Source: an uncultured Collinsella sp. (lineage in GTDB: Bacteria; Actinomycetota; Coriobacteriia; Coriobacteriales; Coriobacteriaceae). From it: a DNA stretch of 47,804 bases. Made by a program: the position numbers and the translations under genes. The notes beneath the pieces are model-generated. The model was given only the letters and a program-made list of their open reading frames with translations, had not been told where the DNA came from and made no database searches. How positions within the stretch are numbered: the stretch's first letter is position 1; each line of letters starts with the position of its first letter. The stretch is from the NCBI GenBank assembly GCA_900541855.1, contig UQLD01000019.1, positions 1 through 47,804 of the forward strand. The letters are read 5' to 3'. Shown piece after piece: positions 1-8,674 of this stretch.

Positions 1-33
1 GGGCCCGCTCGGAACACATGTCCGAGCGGGCCC
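1..33. terminator. Perfect 13-bp hairpin at left edge
   Basis: Bases 1-13 pair perfectly with 21-33 around a 7-base loop. A loose T tract (atagatttt) follows on the plus strand, so it could end a plus-strand gene lying off the left edge. What precedes base 1 cannot be seen, so the orientation is open. Confidence 0.45.
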
Positions 34-50
34 CTGCATAGATTTTGGAA

Positions 51-85
51 TAAAAGGGCGCCGCGGATGGAGTTCCGCGGCGCCC
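51..85 (-). terminator. Rho-independent terminator of ndk
   Basis: Bases 56-67 pair perfectly with 74-85 (12 bp, 6-base loop). On the minus strand the stem is followed by TTTTA, as expected for termination of ndk, whose stop codon lies 39 bases upstream in that direction. Confidence 0.75.
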
Positions 86-123
86 AAGCCACACGCTAAC
101 AGCTTTAAGGAGTCAAAGCTGGT

Positions 124-528
124 TTAGCCAAAGAAGCGCTTGATCTCAATCTCGGCGTTCTCCAGGCAGTCGGAGCCGTGGATCACGTTGGCGTTGACAT
201 CGACGGCAAAGTCGCCGCGGATGGTACCAGGAGCTGCCTCAAGCGGGTTGGTAGCGCCCATGAGGGTGCGCATCTTAGCAACAGCGGAGAGACCGGAAAC
301 GACCATCTTGACGACCGGACCGCTCGTCATAAAGTCGCAGAGACCGCCAAAGAAGGGCTTGTCGGCCAGATGGGCGTAGTGCTCCTCGACGGTAGCGCGC
401 TCGAGCGTGGTCATCTCCATGCGCTCGATGACAAGGCCGCTGCGCTCAATGCGAGCAACGATCTCGCCGATCTTGCGGTCGCGCACGGCGTCGGGCTTAA
501 TCATGATGAAGGTCTTCTCGATAGCCAT
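124..528 (-). CDS. ndk: Nucleoside-diphosphate kinase
   Basis: A 134-residue protein of full family length. NDK transfers the gamma phosphate of ATP to nucleoside diphosphates through a phosphohistidine and so balances cytoplasmic NTP and dNTP pools. The N-terminal motif EKTFIMIKPDAV is typical, and the active-site motif NVIHGSD places the catalytic histidine at about residue 117. The ATG at 528 is preceded by a modest AAAGG ribosome site. The gene is monocistronic here, ending at the hairpin at 56-85; argH lies upstream on the same strand but 385 bases away. Confidence 0.97.
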   Translation of the reverse strand: MAIEKTFIMIKPDAVRDRKIGEIVARIERSGLVIERMEMTTLERATVEEHYAHLADKPFFGGLCDFMTSGPVVKMVVSGLSAVAKMRTLMGATNPLEAAPGTIRGDFAVDVNANVIHGSDCLENAEIEIKRFFG

Positions 529-913
529 AAAAGTAGCCTTTCAAGTAGGTTCGCGCGTGCCCAAGTCCCATTCCGGCACCCGCCTGGACTGCATCGTAAC
601 AGAGTTTTAGCTGCAGTTAAACAAAAAGCTGTTTATTGAAACGTTGCAATTTATTAAAGCGCTCCATATGTGTCACTTCTGTTTCGAAGCCCGATTAGAG
701 TACCATCCGACCGCCCATCAACCGCGCCGAACAGAGCAGGCGGTCGGTTGCCGCCCGCGAACGTATCCCCTTCACAACCTGCCCAAAGGTCCTACAGAAG
801 TTCTCGACAAGCCCCTCCCCCATAGCAACAAAATACGGGCTCCCACATCAGCAGGCGCCCGTAAAGCGAAAACGATTTATCAATAAATGGACAATACGTC
901 TTCAGCCAAACCT
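529..913. other. Intergenic region between argH and ndk
   Basis: No convincing gene is seen. A possible minus-strand ndk promoter is TTAACT (615-620 on plus as agttaa) with TACGAT (593-598), 16 bases apart. A 7-bp inverted repeat (gaccgcc/ggcggtc, about 709-745) could be part of an argH terminator but has no clear T tract. Confidence 0.3.
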
Positions 914-2344
914 CTACTTTGCCCCGTGACCCATCTCGACGACCTTGGTTAGCGATCCAAACACACCTTCGTCGACCACGAGCTGCGCCTCGGCACGCTC
1001 AAGCTGCACGGCAACGGCGGCAGGGGCGGTGCCGCCCTCGGTCGTGCGCGCGGCGACAATCGACGGGATGTCGAGCGCCTCGGTAATGTCGTGCTCAAAG
1101 AGCGGGCTTGCCTCCTGGAACACCTCAAACGGCAGGTCCTCAAGATTGCAGCCGCGCTTCTCACACATCAGAACCAGATGCCCCACCACGGCATGTGCCT
1201 CGCGGAACGGCAGGCCACGCTTGGCCAGGTAATCGGCAACATCGGTAGCGGCAAGGTGCCCCACGCCGCACTCGCGCGCCATGGCATCCTCGTTGACGGT
1301 CCAAGTCGAAATCATTCCGGCCATAACCGACAGGCACTGCATGAGCGTATGGGCGGTATCGAGCGCGCCCTCCTTGTCCTCCTGCAAGTCCTTGTTATAA
1401 GCAAGCGGCAGGCCCTTCATGGTCACGAGCAGCTGCACCAGGTTGCCATACACACGGCCGCTCTTGCCGCGAATAAGCTCGGCAAAGTCGGGATTCTTCT
1501 TCTGCGGCATGATGGACGAGCCGGTGGAGTACGAGTCGGAAAGCGTGATAAAGCCAAATTCGGAGCTCGACCACAGCACGATCTCCTCGGAAAGACGCGA
1601 CAGGTGCATCGCCATGACGGATCCGGCGTAATGCAGATCGAGCAGGAAATCACGGTCGGAAACCGCATCGAGCGAGTTGGGAATCACGCCCGCAAAGCCA
1701 AGTTCAGCAGCCGTCATCTGGCGATCGAGCGGATAGCTCGTACCGGCAAGCGCGGCAGCACCCAGCGGGCAGTTGTCGGCGGCATCAAAGGCGGCCTTCA
1801 GGCGCGTAAAGTCGCGCGCGAACATCCAGGAATACGCCAGCAGGTGATGCGAGAGCAGCACGGGCTGAGCGTGCTGCATATGCGTGTAGCCCGGCAGAAT
1901 CACCTTGTCGTACTTCTTGGCCGCATCCACCAGCACATGGCGCAGCTCAAGATTGGCCTCCATGAGCTCCTTGGCCAGCGCCTTGATGCCCAGGCGCGTA
2001 TCGGTCGCCACCTGGTCGTTGCGCGAACGCCCAGTATGCAAGCGCTTGCCAGCCTCGCCGATGCGACGCGTCAGCTCGCTCTCGATGGACATATGAATGT
2101 CCTCATCGTTGATATCGAAGGTGAAGTTGCCGGCATCGATATCCTGTTCGATTCCGGTCAGGCCCTTGGCAATCGCCTGCTCGTCCTCGGCACTGATGAT
2201 GCCCTGGGCGGCCAACATCTTGGCATGCGCCTTAGAGCCGGCGATATCCTGCTTATAGAGATGCTTGTCGACCGGCAGCGACGCGCCAAACTCCTGCGTG
2301 ACCTCGGCCACGCCTGCCTCAAAACGACCGCCCCAAAGAGCCAT
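914..2344 (-). CDS. argH: Argininosuccinate lyase
   Basis: A 476-residue protein starting MALWGGRFEAG, the usual ArgH opening. It splits argininosuccinate into arginine and fumarate, the last step of arginine synthesis, as a cytoplasmic homotetramer. The fumarase/aspartase superfamily signature GSSIMPQKKNP is present and holds the catalytic loop. The frame stays open upstream, but the ATG at 2344 fits the family N terminus and has AAGGGGA before it. argG is upstream on the same strand, separated by a terminator-like hairpin and a small ORF, so the two need not form one transcript. Confidence 0.96.
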   Translation of the reverse strand: MALWGGRFEAGVAEVTQEFGASLPVDKHLYKQDIAGSKAHAKMLAAQGIISAEDEQAIAKGLTGIEQDIDAGNFTFDINDEDIHMSIESELTRRIGEAGKRLHTGRSRNDQVATDTRLGIKALAKELMEANLELRHVLVDAAKKYDKVILPGYTHMQHAQPVLLSHHLLAYSWMFARDFTRLKAAFDAADNCPLGAAALAGTSYPLDRQMTAAELGFAGVIPNSLDAVSDRDFLLDLHYAGSVMAMHLSRLSEEIVLWSSSEFGFITLSDSYSTGSSIMPQKKNPDFAELIRGKSGRVYGNLVQLLVTMKGLPLAYNKDLQEDKEGALDTAHTLMQCLSVMAGMISTWTVNEDAMARECGVGHLAATDVADYLAKRGLPFREAHAVVGHLVLMCEKRGCNLEDLPFEVFQEASPLFEHDITEALDIPSIVAARTTEGGTAPAAVAVQLERAEAQLVVDEGVFGSLTKVVEMGHGAK

Positions 2345-2462
2345 GGAACCGTCCCCTTTCTCCAAATTCCAAAACAAGCGCCCAAAGCAATGCGCCATAT
2401 CGCTAAAGCGATTTTTCAACCGCTAGTTTTACACATTCCCCACCGTGTGCAGAGCCATGTAG

Positions 2463-2633
2463 CTAATTTGCAAAGAAGTGACGCGCCATGCACTTGGCGC
2501 CCAACGTCTCCCTCCGGATGTTGCCCTGCGAACCATCGATCCAGGCCTTCAGGCTCATAGGGACGTCCTCGACCCTTGCAGCATCGAACTCGGGCGCGAG
2601 GGCAAGTAAAGCATGCGCGATAGCATTGAACAT
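2463..2633 (-). CDS. Small hypothetical protein between argG and argH
   Basis: A 56-residue ORF starting MFNAIAHALLALAPEFD and ending MARHFFAN. The ATG has a good ribosome site (GAGGAG, 8 bases upstream) and an AT-rich stretch (tatatata) lies just before it, as a promoter might. No family is recognised; there are no transmembrane segments or cysteine motifs beyond one Cys. It lies between argG and argH on the same strand, but nothing links it to arginine synthesis. Confidence 0.55.
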   Translation of the reverse strand: MFNAIAHALLALAPEFDAARVEDVPMSLKAWIDGSQGNIRRETLGAKCMARHFFAN

Positions 2634-2689
2634 AATGGATACTCCTCATATATATAGGTATAGGCGCAGGGCCGCCAAATTGATAGAAG

Positions 2690-2719
2690 GAGCCCCGCCG
2701 GACAACCCCGGCGGGGCTC
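2690..2719 (-). terminator. GC-rich hairpin downstream of argG
   Basis: Bases 2690-2700 pair perfectly with 2709-2719 (11 bp, 8-base loop). On the minus strand CTCCTTCT follows, a weak U tract. Probably the argG terminator, although it lies about 150 bases past the argG stop codon. Confidence 0.55.
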
Positions 2720-2872
2720 GGACTCAGCCGCAGACGCGGCATCATATATGCGGGCGGAACGTAGGGGCCACCAATGTTAAGAAGTGTCAGCAAGCATAAC
2801 GAAAGGTAGGGACCCCGTGCGCCCGTTATGTATCACGCGGATGGGCCGCGCGGATACCAAGGGAAGGAAGCG

Positions 2873-4099
2873 CTAGGCCTGGGCGGCAGCAGAGCTGGGG
2901 CCCTGGACCTTTGCCCACGTCTTGAGCGACAGCGTATCGATCTCGATAAAGCCGGCGCTGGCCTTCTCGTCAAACGTGGTGTCGCGGTCGTAGGTAGCCA
3001 GACCGTAGTCGTAGAGGCTGAAGGGGCTCTTGCGGCCGACGACATGGCAGTTGCCCTTAAAGAACTTCAGACGGACAGTGCCGGTCACGAACTTCTGGGT
3101 ATCGGCCATAAAGGCATCGAGCGCGTTTTTGAGCGGGCTGTACCACTGGCCGTTGTACACGGCGGTGGCCCAATCCTGCTCGAGCTTGATCTTGGTCTTG
3201 AGCAGGTCGCCCTCGACGCAGATGTCCTCGAGCGCCTTGTGGGCGGTGATGAGCGTCAGGGCGCCGGGAACCTCGTAGCACTCGCGGCTCTTAAGACCCA
3301 CCAGGCGATCCTCGACCAGATCGAGACGGCCAAAGCCATTGTCGCCGGAGATCTTGTTGAGGGCGATGACGATCTCGGAGAGCTTCATCTTCTTGCCGTC
3401 TACGGCGACGGGCTTGCCGGCCTCAAACTCAATCTCGGTGTAAGTCGGGGTGTCAGGCGTGTCCTCGGGGTTCTTGGTCATAACCCAAGCGTCATCGAGC
3501 GGCTCATTCCAGGGGTCCTCCAGGTGACCGCACTCGATGGCGCGACCCCACAGGTTGTCGTCGATGGAATAGGGGTTATCGTTGGCACCCTCGGGAACCG
3601 GCACGTTGTGGGCGTGGGCATAGGCGACCTCGTCGGGACGGCACTTCAGGTCCCACTCGCGAACCGGGGCGATAACCTTAAGCTCGGGGTCGAGGGCCTT
3701 GACGGCAGCCTCAAAACGGACCTGGTCGTTACCCTTGCCGGTGCAGCCGTGGGCGACGTAGGTCGCGCCAAACTCGTGAGCGACCTCGACAAGCTTCTTG
3801 GCGAGCAGCGGGCGGGAAAGAGCGGAGAGCAGCGGATACTTGTTCTCGTACATGGAGTTTGCGGCGATGGCCTTAGTCAGGAACTCATCGGAGAACTCGT
3901 CGCGCAGGTCGAGTACCTGGCAATCGAGAACGCCCAGGTCGAGCGCCTTCTGCTTCTTGGCATCCAGTCCGGTCTCTTCCTGGCCCACGTTGCCGCAGAC
4001 GCAAACGACATCGAGATTCTTCTCGTCCTGGAGCCACTTGACACATACGGATGTATCAAGACCACCGGAATATGCGAGAACGACTTTTTCCTTGCTCAT
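2873..4099 (-). CDS. argG: Argininosuccinate synthase
   Basis: A 408-residue protein, normal length for the family. It condenses citrulline and aspartate using ATP to argininosuccinate, the step before ArgH. The N-terminal P-loop of the ATP pyrophosphatase fold, AYSGGLDTS, is at about residues 8-16. The start ATG at 4099 is chosen because MSKEKVVLAYSGG matches the family start and AAAGGA lies upstream; the frame extends a little further. With argH nearby on the same strand this supplies the end of arginine biosynthesis. Confidence 0.96.
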   Translation of the reverse strand: MSKEKVVLAYSGGLDTSVCVKWLQDEKNLDVVCVCGNVGQEETGLDAKKQKALDLGVLDCQVLDLRDEFSDEFLTKAIAANSMYENKYPLLSALSRPLLAKKLVEVAHEFGATYVAHGCTGKGNDQVRFEAAVKALDPELKVIAPVREWDLKCRPDEVAYAHAHNVPVPEGANDNPYSIDDNLWGRAIECGHLEDPWNEPLDDAWVMTKNPEDTPDTPTYTEIEFEAGKPVAVDGKKMKLSEIVIALNKISGDNGFGRLDLVEDRLVGLKSRECYEVPGALTLITAHKALEDICVEGDLLKTKIKLEQDWATAVYNGQWYSPLKNALDAFMADTQKFVTGTVRLKFFKGNCHVVGRKSPFSLYDYGLATYDRDTTFDEKASAGFIEIDTLSLKTWAKVQGPSSAAAQA

Positions 4100-4653
4100 G
4101 GCTGTTTCCTTTCGCCCTTGGTAGCTAGTTAGAACATCGGTCAGTTGCAAGTCATTTCAAGGTCATATACCGTGCAATATCAGGTTAAATAGCAAAAATC
4201 AGCACATACATGCCCTAGAAACATGCAGCAATGTCGTGCTAAAACCCAACGACCTCAAAATGACTCTGTTGAGGCAATTCGCCCCATGCGGACAGAGACG
4301 ATTGTTATCGTCGTCGGGAAATTGCGCGCTGGCGTCGGATGGCATTGTCTGCAGTGGTGATGATCTTTACGAACTGCATCTGCCTCTCCTCTCACGTATC
4401 GCCGGGCGCAATTCAAATATCGCAAACGGTACCTTTTCCTCGGTAAACGGCTCTTTTGCCGTCTCCGTTTTCGATGTTCGCTATATTACGATAAAGTGCA
4501 CGCTGCACAAGCGACAAATTCAAATTTCTGAAAAGTTTTTTCATTAGTTTGTGAATTGCAGTGCAAATACGCACCATTCCTGCGAAAATACGCTCGACTA
4601 CTAGTTGATGGTTATAACGTCTGAAACGATCTCGAAACGAAAGGCGCTTTTTT
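4100..4653. other. Divergent intergenic region, argG / HAD gene
   Basis: A 554-base region between two divergent genes, noticeably richer in A+T than its neighbours. It must hold both promoters, but no promoter can be fixed by eye. Short palindromic stretches occur (for example around gtgcacgctgcac near 4497-4509) and may be regulator sites. A plus-strand open frame at 4236-4547 has neither a ribosome site nor protein-like composition and is not called. Confidence 0.4.
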
Positions 4654-5481
4654 ATGCAAACTTACGAATCGGACGCCAACATCGGCAACATTAAGATTCT
4701 CGCCGTCGATATGGACAAGACGCTGCTGACCGACGAGCGTGTGCTGCCCCAGGGTCTTGATGAGCGCCTGGACAAGCTCGCCGACGCCGGCATCGTATTC
4801 TGCCCCGCCAGCGGACGTCCCGCCCCCAAGCTCGAGGAGATGTTCGAGGGCATCAAGAACCGCCTCGCCTTTTGTCCCGACAACGGAGCGTGCGTGATCT
4901 ATCGCGGCAGCTATATCTATAAGAGCAATATTGACGTGGAGCTGTATCAGCAGGTCTTGAACCGTGCCTCGGAGGATCCTCGCGCTGTCCCCGTCCTGTG
5001 CTGCTTCGACGAGTTCTACGTGCTTGCCCGCGACCATCAATACCACGACGAGATCAGCGTCTACTACAACACAATCAACTACGTCGACAGCTTTGAGGGC
5101 ATTGATTTCGAGTCCAACAAGATTTCGGTCTTCTTCCCCGGCTACGACGCCGAGCCCGCTTTCCGCGAGACCTATAGCCCCGAGTTCTCGGACAAGCTCT
5201 ACGTCACCAACGCCGGGCGCGAGTGGATCGACTTTATGAACCTGGGCGTCGACAAGGGCGCCGGCGTCGCGCACCTGTGCGAGCACCTGGGCATCGATAT
5301 TGCCGATGCTGCCGCCGTGGGTGATACCTACAACGACATCCCCATGCTGGAGCGCGTCGGTCACAGCTTTATCGTGGACAACGCCGAGGAGCATATGAAC
5401 GCGCACGCCAAGTGGCGCATTCCGAGCAACAACGACGGGGGCGTACTGACGCTCATCGACGCCATCTTGGCGGCTCGTTAA
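4654..5481 (+). CDS. Cof-type HAD-IIB family phosphatase
   Basis: A 275-residue cytoplasmic HAD-superfamily hydrolase of the Cof/YbiV subgroup. Motif I is VDMDKTLL with the nucleophile Asp at about 19 and acid/base Asp at 21. Motif II is CPASGRP, and motif IV is GDTYNDIPML near residue 227, where the aspartates bind Mg2+. A cap domain (C2 type) lies between motifs II and IV. Family members dephosphorylate sugar phosphates, flavin or cofactor phosphates; the substrate cannot be read from the sequence. The ATG follows AAAGG. The gene converges on polA. Confidence 0.9.
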   Translation: MQTYESDANIGNIKILAVDMDKTLLTDERVLPQGLDERLDKLADAGIVFCPASGRPAPKLEEMFEGIKNRLAFCPDNGACVIYRGSYIYKSNIDVELYQQVLNRASEDPRAVPVLCCFDEFYVLARDHQYHDEISVYYNTINYVDSFEGIDFESNKISVFFPGYDAEPAFRETYSPEFSDKLYVTNAGREWIDFMNLGVDKGAGVAHLCEHLGIDIADAAAVGDTYNDIPMLERVGHSFIVDNAEEHMNAHAKWRIPSNNDGGVLTLIDAILAAR

Positions 5482-5495
5482 CGTGGCTCGTTGGG

Positions 5496-5619
5496 CCTGG
5501 CCGGGCGGCACGGGTTAACTTTTCGCTCGGTCAGGTCCTGGGCTCGCTCGGAAAGCACATTAAGTGCTTTCCGGCTCGTGCGGAATCTACGAAAAACTAA
5601 TCCGCGCCGCCCGACCAGG
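5496..5619. repeat. Long imperfect intergenic palindrome
   Basis: Outer arms 5496-5523 and 5592-5619 are inverted repeats matching at 23 of 28 positions. Nested inside is a perfect 9-bp hairpin (550-558 with 564-572 of the 5.5-kb line, ggaaagcac / gtgctttcc) with loop attaa. No ORF is inside. This looks like a REP/MITE-type intergenic element or a large structured RNA tail of the HAD gene. Confidence 0.6.
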
Positions 5620-5690
5620 TCCTAGGTTTACTTGCTTGCCGCCTAGATGGTGTCTTGAGTGTCTAGATACTTGGCTGATTTTTTGGAATG

Positions 5691-5722
5691 AAGGGGGCTC
5701 CTTGTTGGCAAGGAGCCCCCTT
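5691..5722. terminator. Bidirectional terminator between HAD gene and polA
   Basis: Bases 5691-5703 pair perfectly with 5710-5722 (13 bp, 6-base loop). It lies between two converging genes. The plus side is followed by CTGCTTTT, the minus side by CATTCC. Confidence 0.7.
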
Positions 5723-5757
5723 CTGCTTTTGGTTACTTCGGGATTGTGGGTGCTTCT

Positions 5758-8508
5758 TTATTTGGCGTCGGCCCAGGTTATGCCGGTGCTGGCTTCGGCG
5801 ATTAGGGGGACGCGGAGGTCCACTACGTGTTCCATGACGTCGCGGACCATGGCGGTGAGGCGCTCGACTTCGTCGACGGGGCACTCAAAGTCCAGTTCGT
5901 CGTGCACCTGTAAGATCATGTGGGCGGCAAAGCCCTCTTCTTCCAGGCGGCGGCTTACGCGGGCCATGGCGATCTTGATGATGTCGGCCGCGGTGCCCTG
6001 CATGGGATGGTTCATGGCCGTGCGCTCGCCAAAGCCGCGAAGTTGCGGATTTTTGGCCTTGAGCTCGGGAATATGGCGTCTGCGGCCATACATGGTCTCG
6101 GCGTAGCCCGTCTGCTTGGCACGTGCCACCACGCTGTCGAGGAACATACGCACGCCCGGATAGGCCTCGTAGTAACGGTCGATCATGTCGCGTGCCTCGA
6201 CCATCGAGATATGCAGCGACTGCGACAGGCCGTAGGCCTGCTGACCATACACGATGCCAAAGTTCACGGCCTTGGCGCGACTGCGCAGGTCGGGCGTTAC
6301 CTCGGACACCGGCACACCAAACACGCGCGCCGCCGTCTCGGCATGGAAGTCCTCGCCCTCGTTAAAGGCGCGCACCAAGTGCTCTTCACCCGAGAGATGT
6401 GCCAGCAGACGCAGCTCTATCTGCGAGTAGTCCACCGCCAAAAAGACGCTTCCTTCGCCTGCCGAAAACGCCGTCTTGACGGTACGACCAAGCTCCGAGC
6501 GCGTCGGGATGTTCTGCAGGTTCGGGTCGCTCGAGGACAGACGCCCCGTTGCCGTGATGGTCTGATTGTACGTGGTGTGCACGCGACCGTCACCACGGCG
6601 CAGCGGGCCCAGCGTATCCAGATAGGTGGACTTGATTTTGGACTTTTCACGCCAATCCAAGATCAGACGCACGATTTCGTGGTCGCGGGCAAGGTCGCTC
6701 AACACCTTGGCGTTGGTCGAATAGTAGCCGCGCTTAGTCTTCTTGAGGCCCTTGGTCGGAAGCCCCATCACATCAAAGAGCACATGCGACAGCTGCATGG
6801 GACTGCCGATGTTAAAGGTCTCGTCACCCGCCAGGTCGCGAATACTGCGCTCAACCTCGGTAATCTGGGTCGCCAGACCCTCGGACAGACTGTGCAGGCG
6901 GTCGGGATCCACGAGCATGCCCGCGCGCTCCATCTTGGCAAGCACCGGCACGAGCGGCATCTCGATGCCATCGAACACGTTGGCGGCATTCTCGAGGGCC
7001 ATGCGGTCGCGCAGCGGTGCGACCAGCACCAGCGTCAAGGCCGCCGTGCGAGCGGCAGGCGCCGGAGCGTCCTCACCAGCACCCTCTGCGCCGCGCGCCG
7101 CAGGCAGCGCCATCTGCAGATACGTATCGGCCAGATATGCCTCATCGAACTCGGAGCGATCGGAATCCAGCAGATAGGCAGCGACCACGGTATCGAAGAT
7201 ACGCGTGGAATCGGTAGCGAGCGGATCCATGAGCTCGAGTTCAGAAGAATCGATGGGCGAAAGCTCGTGCAACAACGCCTTCATATCCGGGCTCGCCACG
7301 CGGCCCTCCACAAACAGGCGCGCAAGCACGCCGGCAATCACGCCGTGGGCGAAGTTGAAGCCATCGACTACGGCAGTGGTACCGCCGTCGCCCTCCTCGA
7401 GCGCGAACAGGCCCTTGGACGTCGCCAACCACAGCGTGCGCGTCAGTCCAAAGAGCGCGCCCTCTTCCTTGTCGTCGTCCACCACGGCGGCGACCCACTC
7501 GCCGGCATCAATCGCGCGGGAAACCTCAGCCGCAACGGCACCAAGCGCGTCGGCATCGCCGGCGGCTGCGCGAACCATCGCAGGTATCTCAAACACACTG
7601 GAGGCAGCAGCAGCCCCGCCCTCGCCGCCGATCAGCGCCAAGAAACGGTTCTGCATGGCGGTGATACCAAGCGTGCCCAGCGCCGCGGACACTTCGTCGG
7701 CAGAAAACGCCGGGAAGGACGTTTCGTCAAAGTCGAGCTCGACGGGCGCATCGGTGCGAATGGTTGCGACCTTGCGGCTCAGCAGCGCATCGTCGATGTG
7801 CGCACGCAGGTTCTCGCCCATCTTGCCCTTGACCTCGTCGGCATGCGCGATGACCTCGTCCAAGCTGCCGTACTGTGCGATGAGCGCGCTCGCCTTTTTG
7901 GGGCCGATGCCCGGTACGCCGGGAATGTTGTCCGACGTATCGCCCTTTAGACCGTAAAAATCGGGCACGAGCGCCGGCGTAATGCCGTGATACAGGTCGT
8001 CCACGCTCTCGGGCGTCATGATCGCCACGTCGGACAGGCCCTTGCGGGTCGAGACCACGTTGACGTGCTCGGTCACGAGTTGATACATGTCGCGGTCGCC
8101 GGTCACCAGCAGCATGTCGCAGCCGGCCTCTTCACCCAGGCGCGCCATGGTTCCCAGGATATCGTCGCCTTCCCAGCCCTCGGACTGCAGAATCGGCACG
8201 TTGAGCGCGGTGAGCAGCTCCTTGATCATCGGAAACTGCGCATGCAGATCGGGGTCCATGGGCGGGCGTTGCGCCTTATACTGCGGCAGCATCTCCATGC
8301 GCACGCGCGGTTTGCCCTTGTCAAACGCCACGACCACACCGTCGGGGTTAAAGGCATCGATCATCTTAAGAAACATGTTCAGAAAGCCAAAGATCGCGTT
8401 GGTGGGGCGCCCGTCCGGCGCATTCATGGTGGGCGGCACGGCGTGGAAGGCGCGGTGCATGAGCGAGTTGCCGTCGATAACGGCAAAGGTGCGGCGCTTG
8501 TCAGACAT
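5758..8508 (-). CDS. polA: DNA polymerase I
   Basis: A 916-residue protein, normal length. It fills gaps and removes RNA primers in replication and repair. The N-terminal 5'-3' nuclease is present (AVIDGNSLMHRAFHA; metal-binding VTGDRDMYQLV; helix-hairpin-helix GVPGIGPKKA). The middle region lies where the 3'-5' exonuclease should be but lacks a clear DxE first motif (VAAVVDDDKEE is seen), so proofreading is probably lost. Polymerase motifs are intact: A DYSQIELRLLAHLSGE, B RSRAKAVNFGIVYGQ, C LQVHDELDFE. The start MSDKRRTFAVIDG has GAGG upstream. The gene is divergent from the aminopeptidase gene. Confidence 0.97.
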   Translation of the reverse strand: MSDKRRTFAVIDGNSLMHRAFHAVPPTMNAPDGRPTNAIFGFLNMFLKMIDAFNPDGVVVAFDKGKPRVRMEMLPQYKAQRPPMDPDLHAQFPMIKELLTALNVPILQSEGWEGDDILGTMARLGEEAGCDMLLVTGDRDMYQLVTEHVNVVSTRKGLSDVAIMTPESVDDLYHGITPALVPDFYGLKGDTSDNIPGVPGIGPKKASALIAQYGSLDEVIAHADEVKGKMGENLRAHIDDALLSRKVATIRTDAPVELDFDETSFPAFSADEVSAALGTLGITAMQNRFLALIGGEGGAAAASSVFEIPAMVRAAAGDADALGAVAAEVSRAIDAGEWVAAVVDDDKEEGALFGLTRTLWLATSKGLFALEEGDGGTTAVVDGFNFAHGVIAGVLARLFVEGRVASPDMKALLHELSPIDSSELELMDPLATDSTRIFDTVVAAYLLDSDRSEFDEAYLADTYLQMALPAARGAEGAGEDAPAPAARTAALTLVLVAPLRDRMALENAANVFDGIEMPLVPVLAKMERAGMLVDPDRLHSLSEGLATQITEVERSIRDLAGDETFNIGSPMQLSHVLFDVMGLPTKGLKKTKRGYYSTNAKVLSDLARDHEIVRLILDWREKSKIKSTYLDTLGPLRRGDGRVHTTYNQTITATGRLSSSDPNLQNIPTRSELGRTVKTAFSAGEGSVFLAVDYSQIELRLLAHLSGEEHLVRAFNEGEDFHAETAARVFGVPVSEVTPDLRSRAKAVNFGIVYGQQAYGLSQSLHISMVEARDMIDRYYEAYPGVRMFLDSVVARAKQTGYAETMYGRRRHIPELKAKNPQLRGFGERTAMNHPMQGTAADIIKIAMARVSRRLEEEGFAAHMILQVHDELDFECPVDEVERLTAMVRDVMEHVVDLRVPLIAEASTGITWADAK

Positions 8509-8674
8509 ATTGAATACCTCGCTTTGGGCTGGGCACGGTTTGCTCACACCAGTTTACACGCTCCCCGCCCCGCGGCCACCGCACATCAGGCTTCCCTGCC
8601 GCCGCGGGCCCGCGCGTGATACGATGGCTCACGGTACATCAACCAGCACGATCGATCCGAAAGGAGCCTGCGTC

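Noticed and set aside
1091..2560. Plus-strand open frame of 489 codons opposite argH
   Set aside because: It is antisense to argH, His/Arg/Gln-rich and without family motifs; high GC makes such shadow frames common.
4236..4547. Plus-strand ORF of 103 codons upstream of the HAD gene
   Set aside because: No ribosome site, no family likeness and low codon-position bias; it lies in a promoter-bearing region.
5920..7950. Plus-strand open frame of 676 codons opposite polA
   Set aside because: Antisense to the conserved polA coding sequence, with composition typical of a shadow frame.
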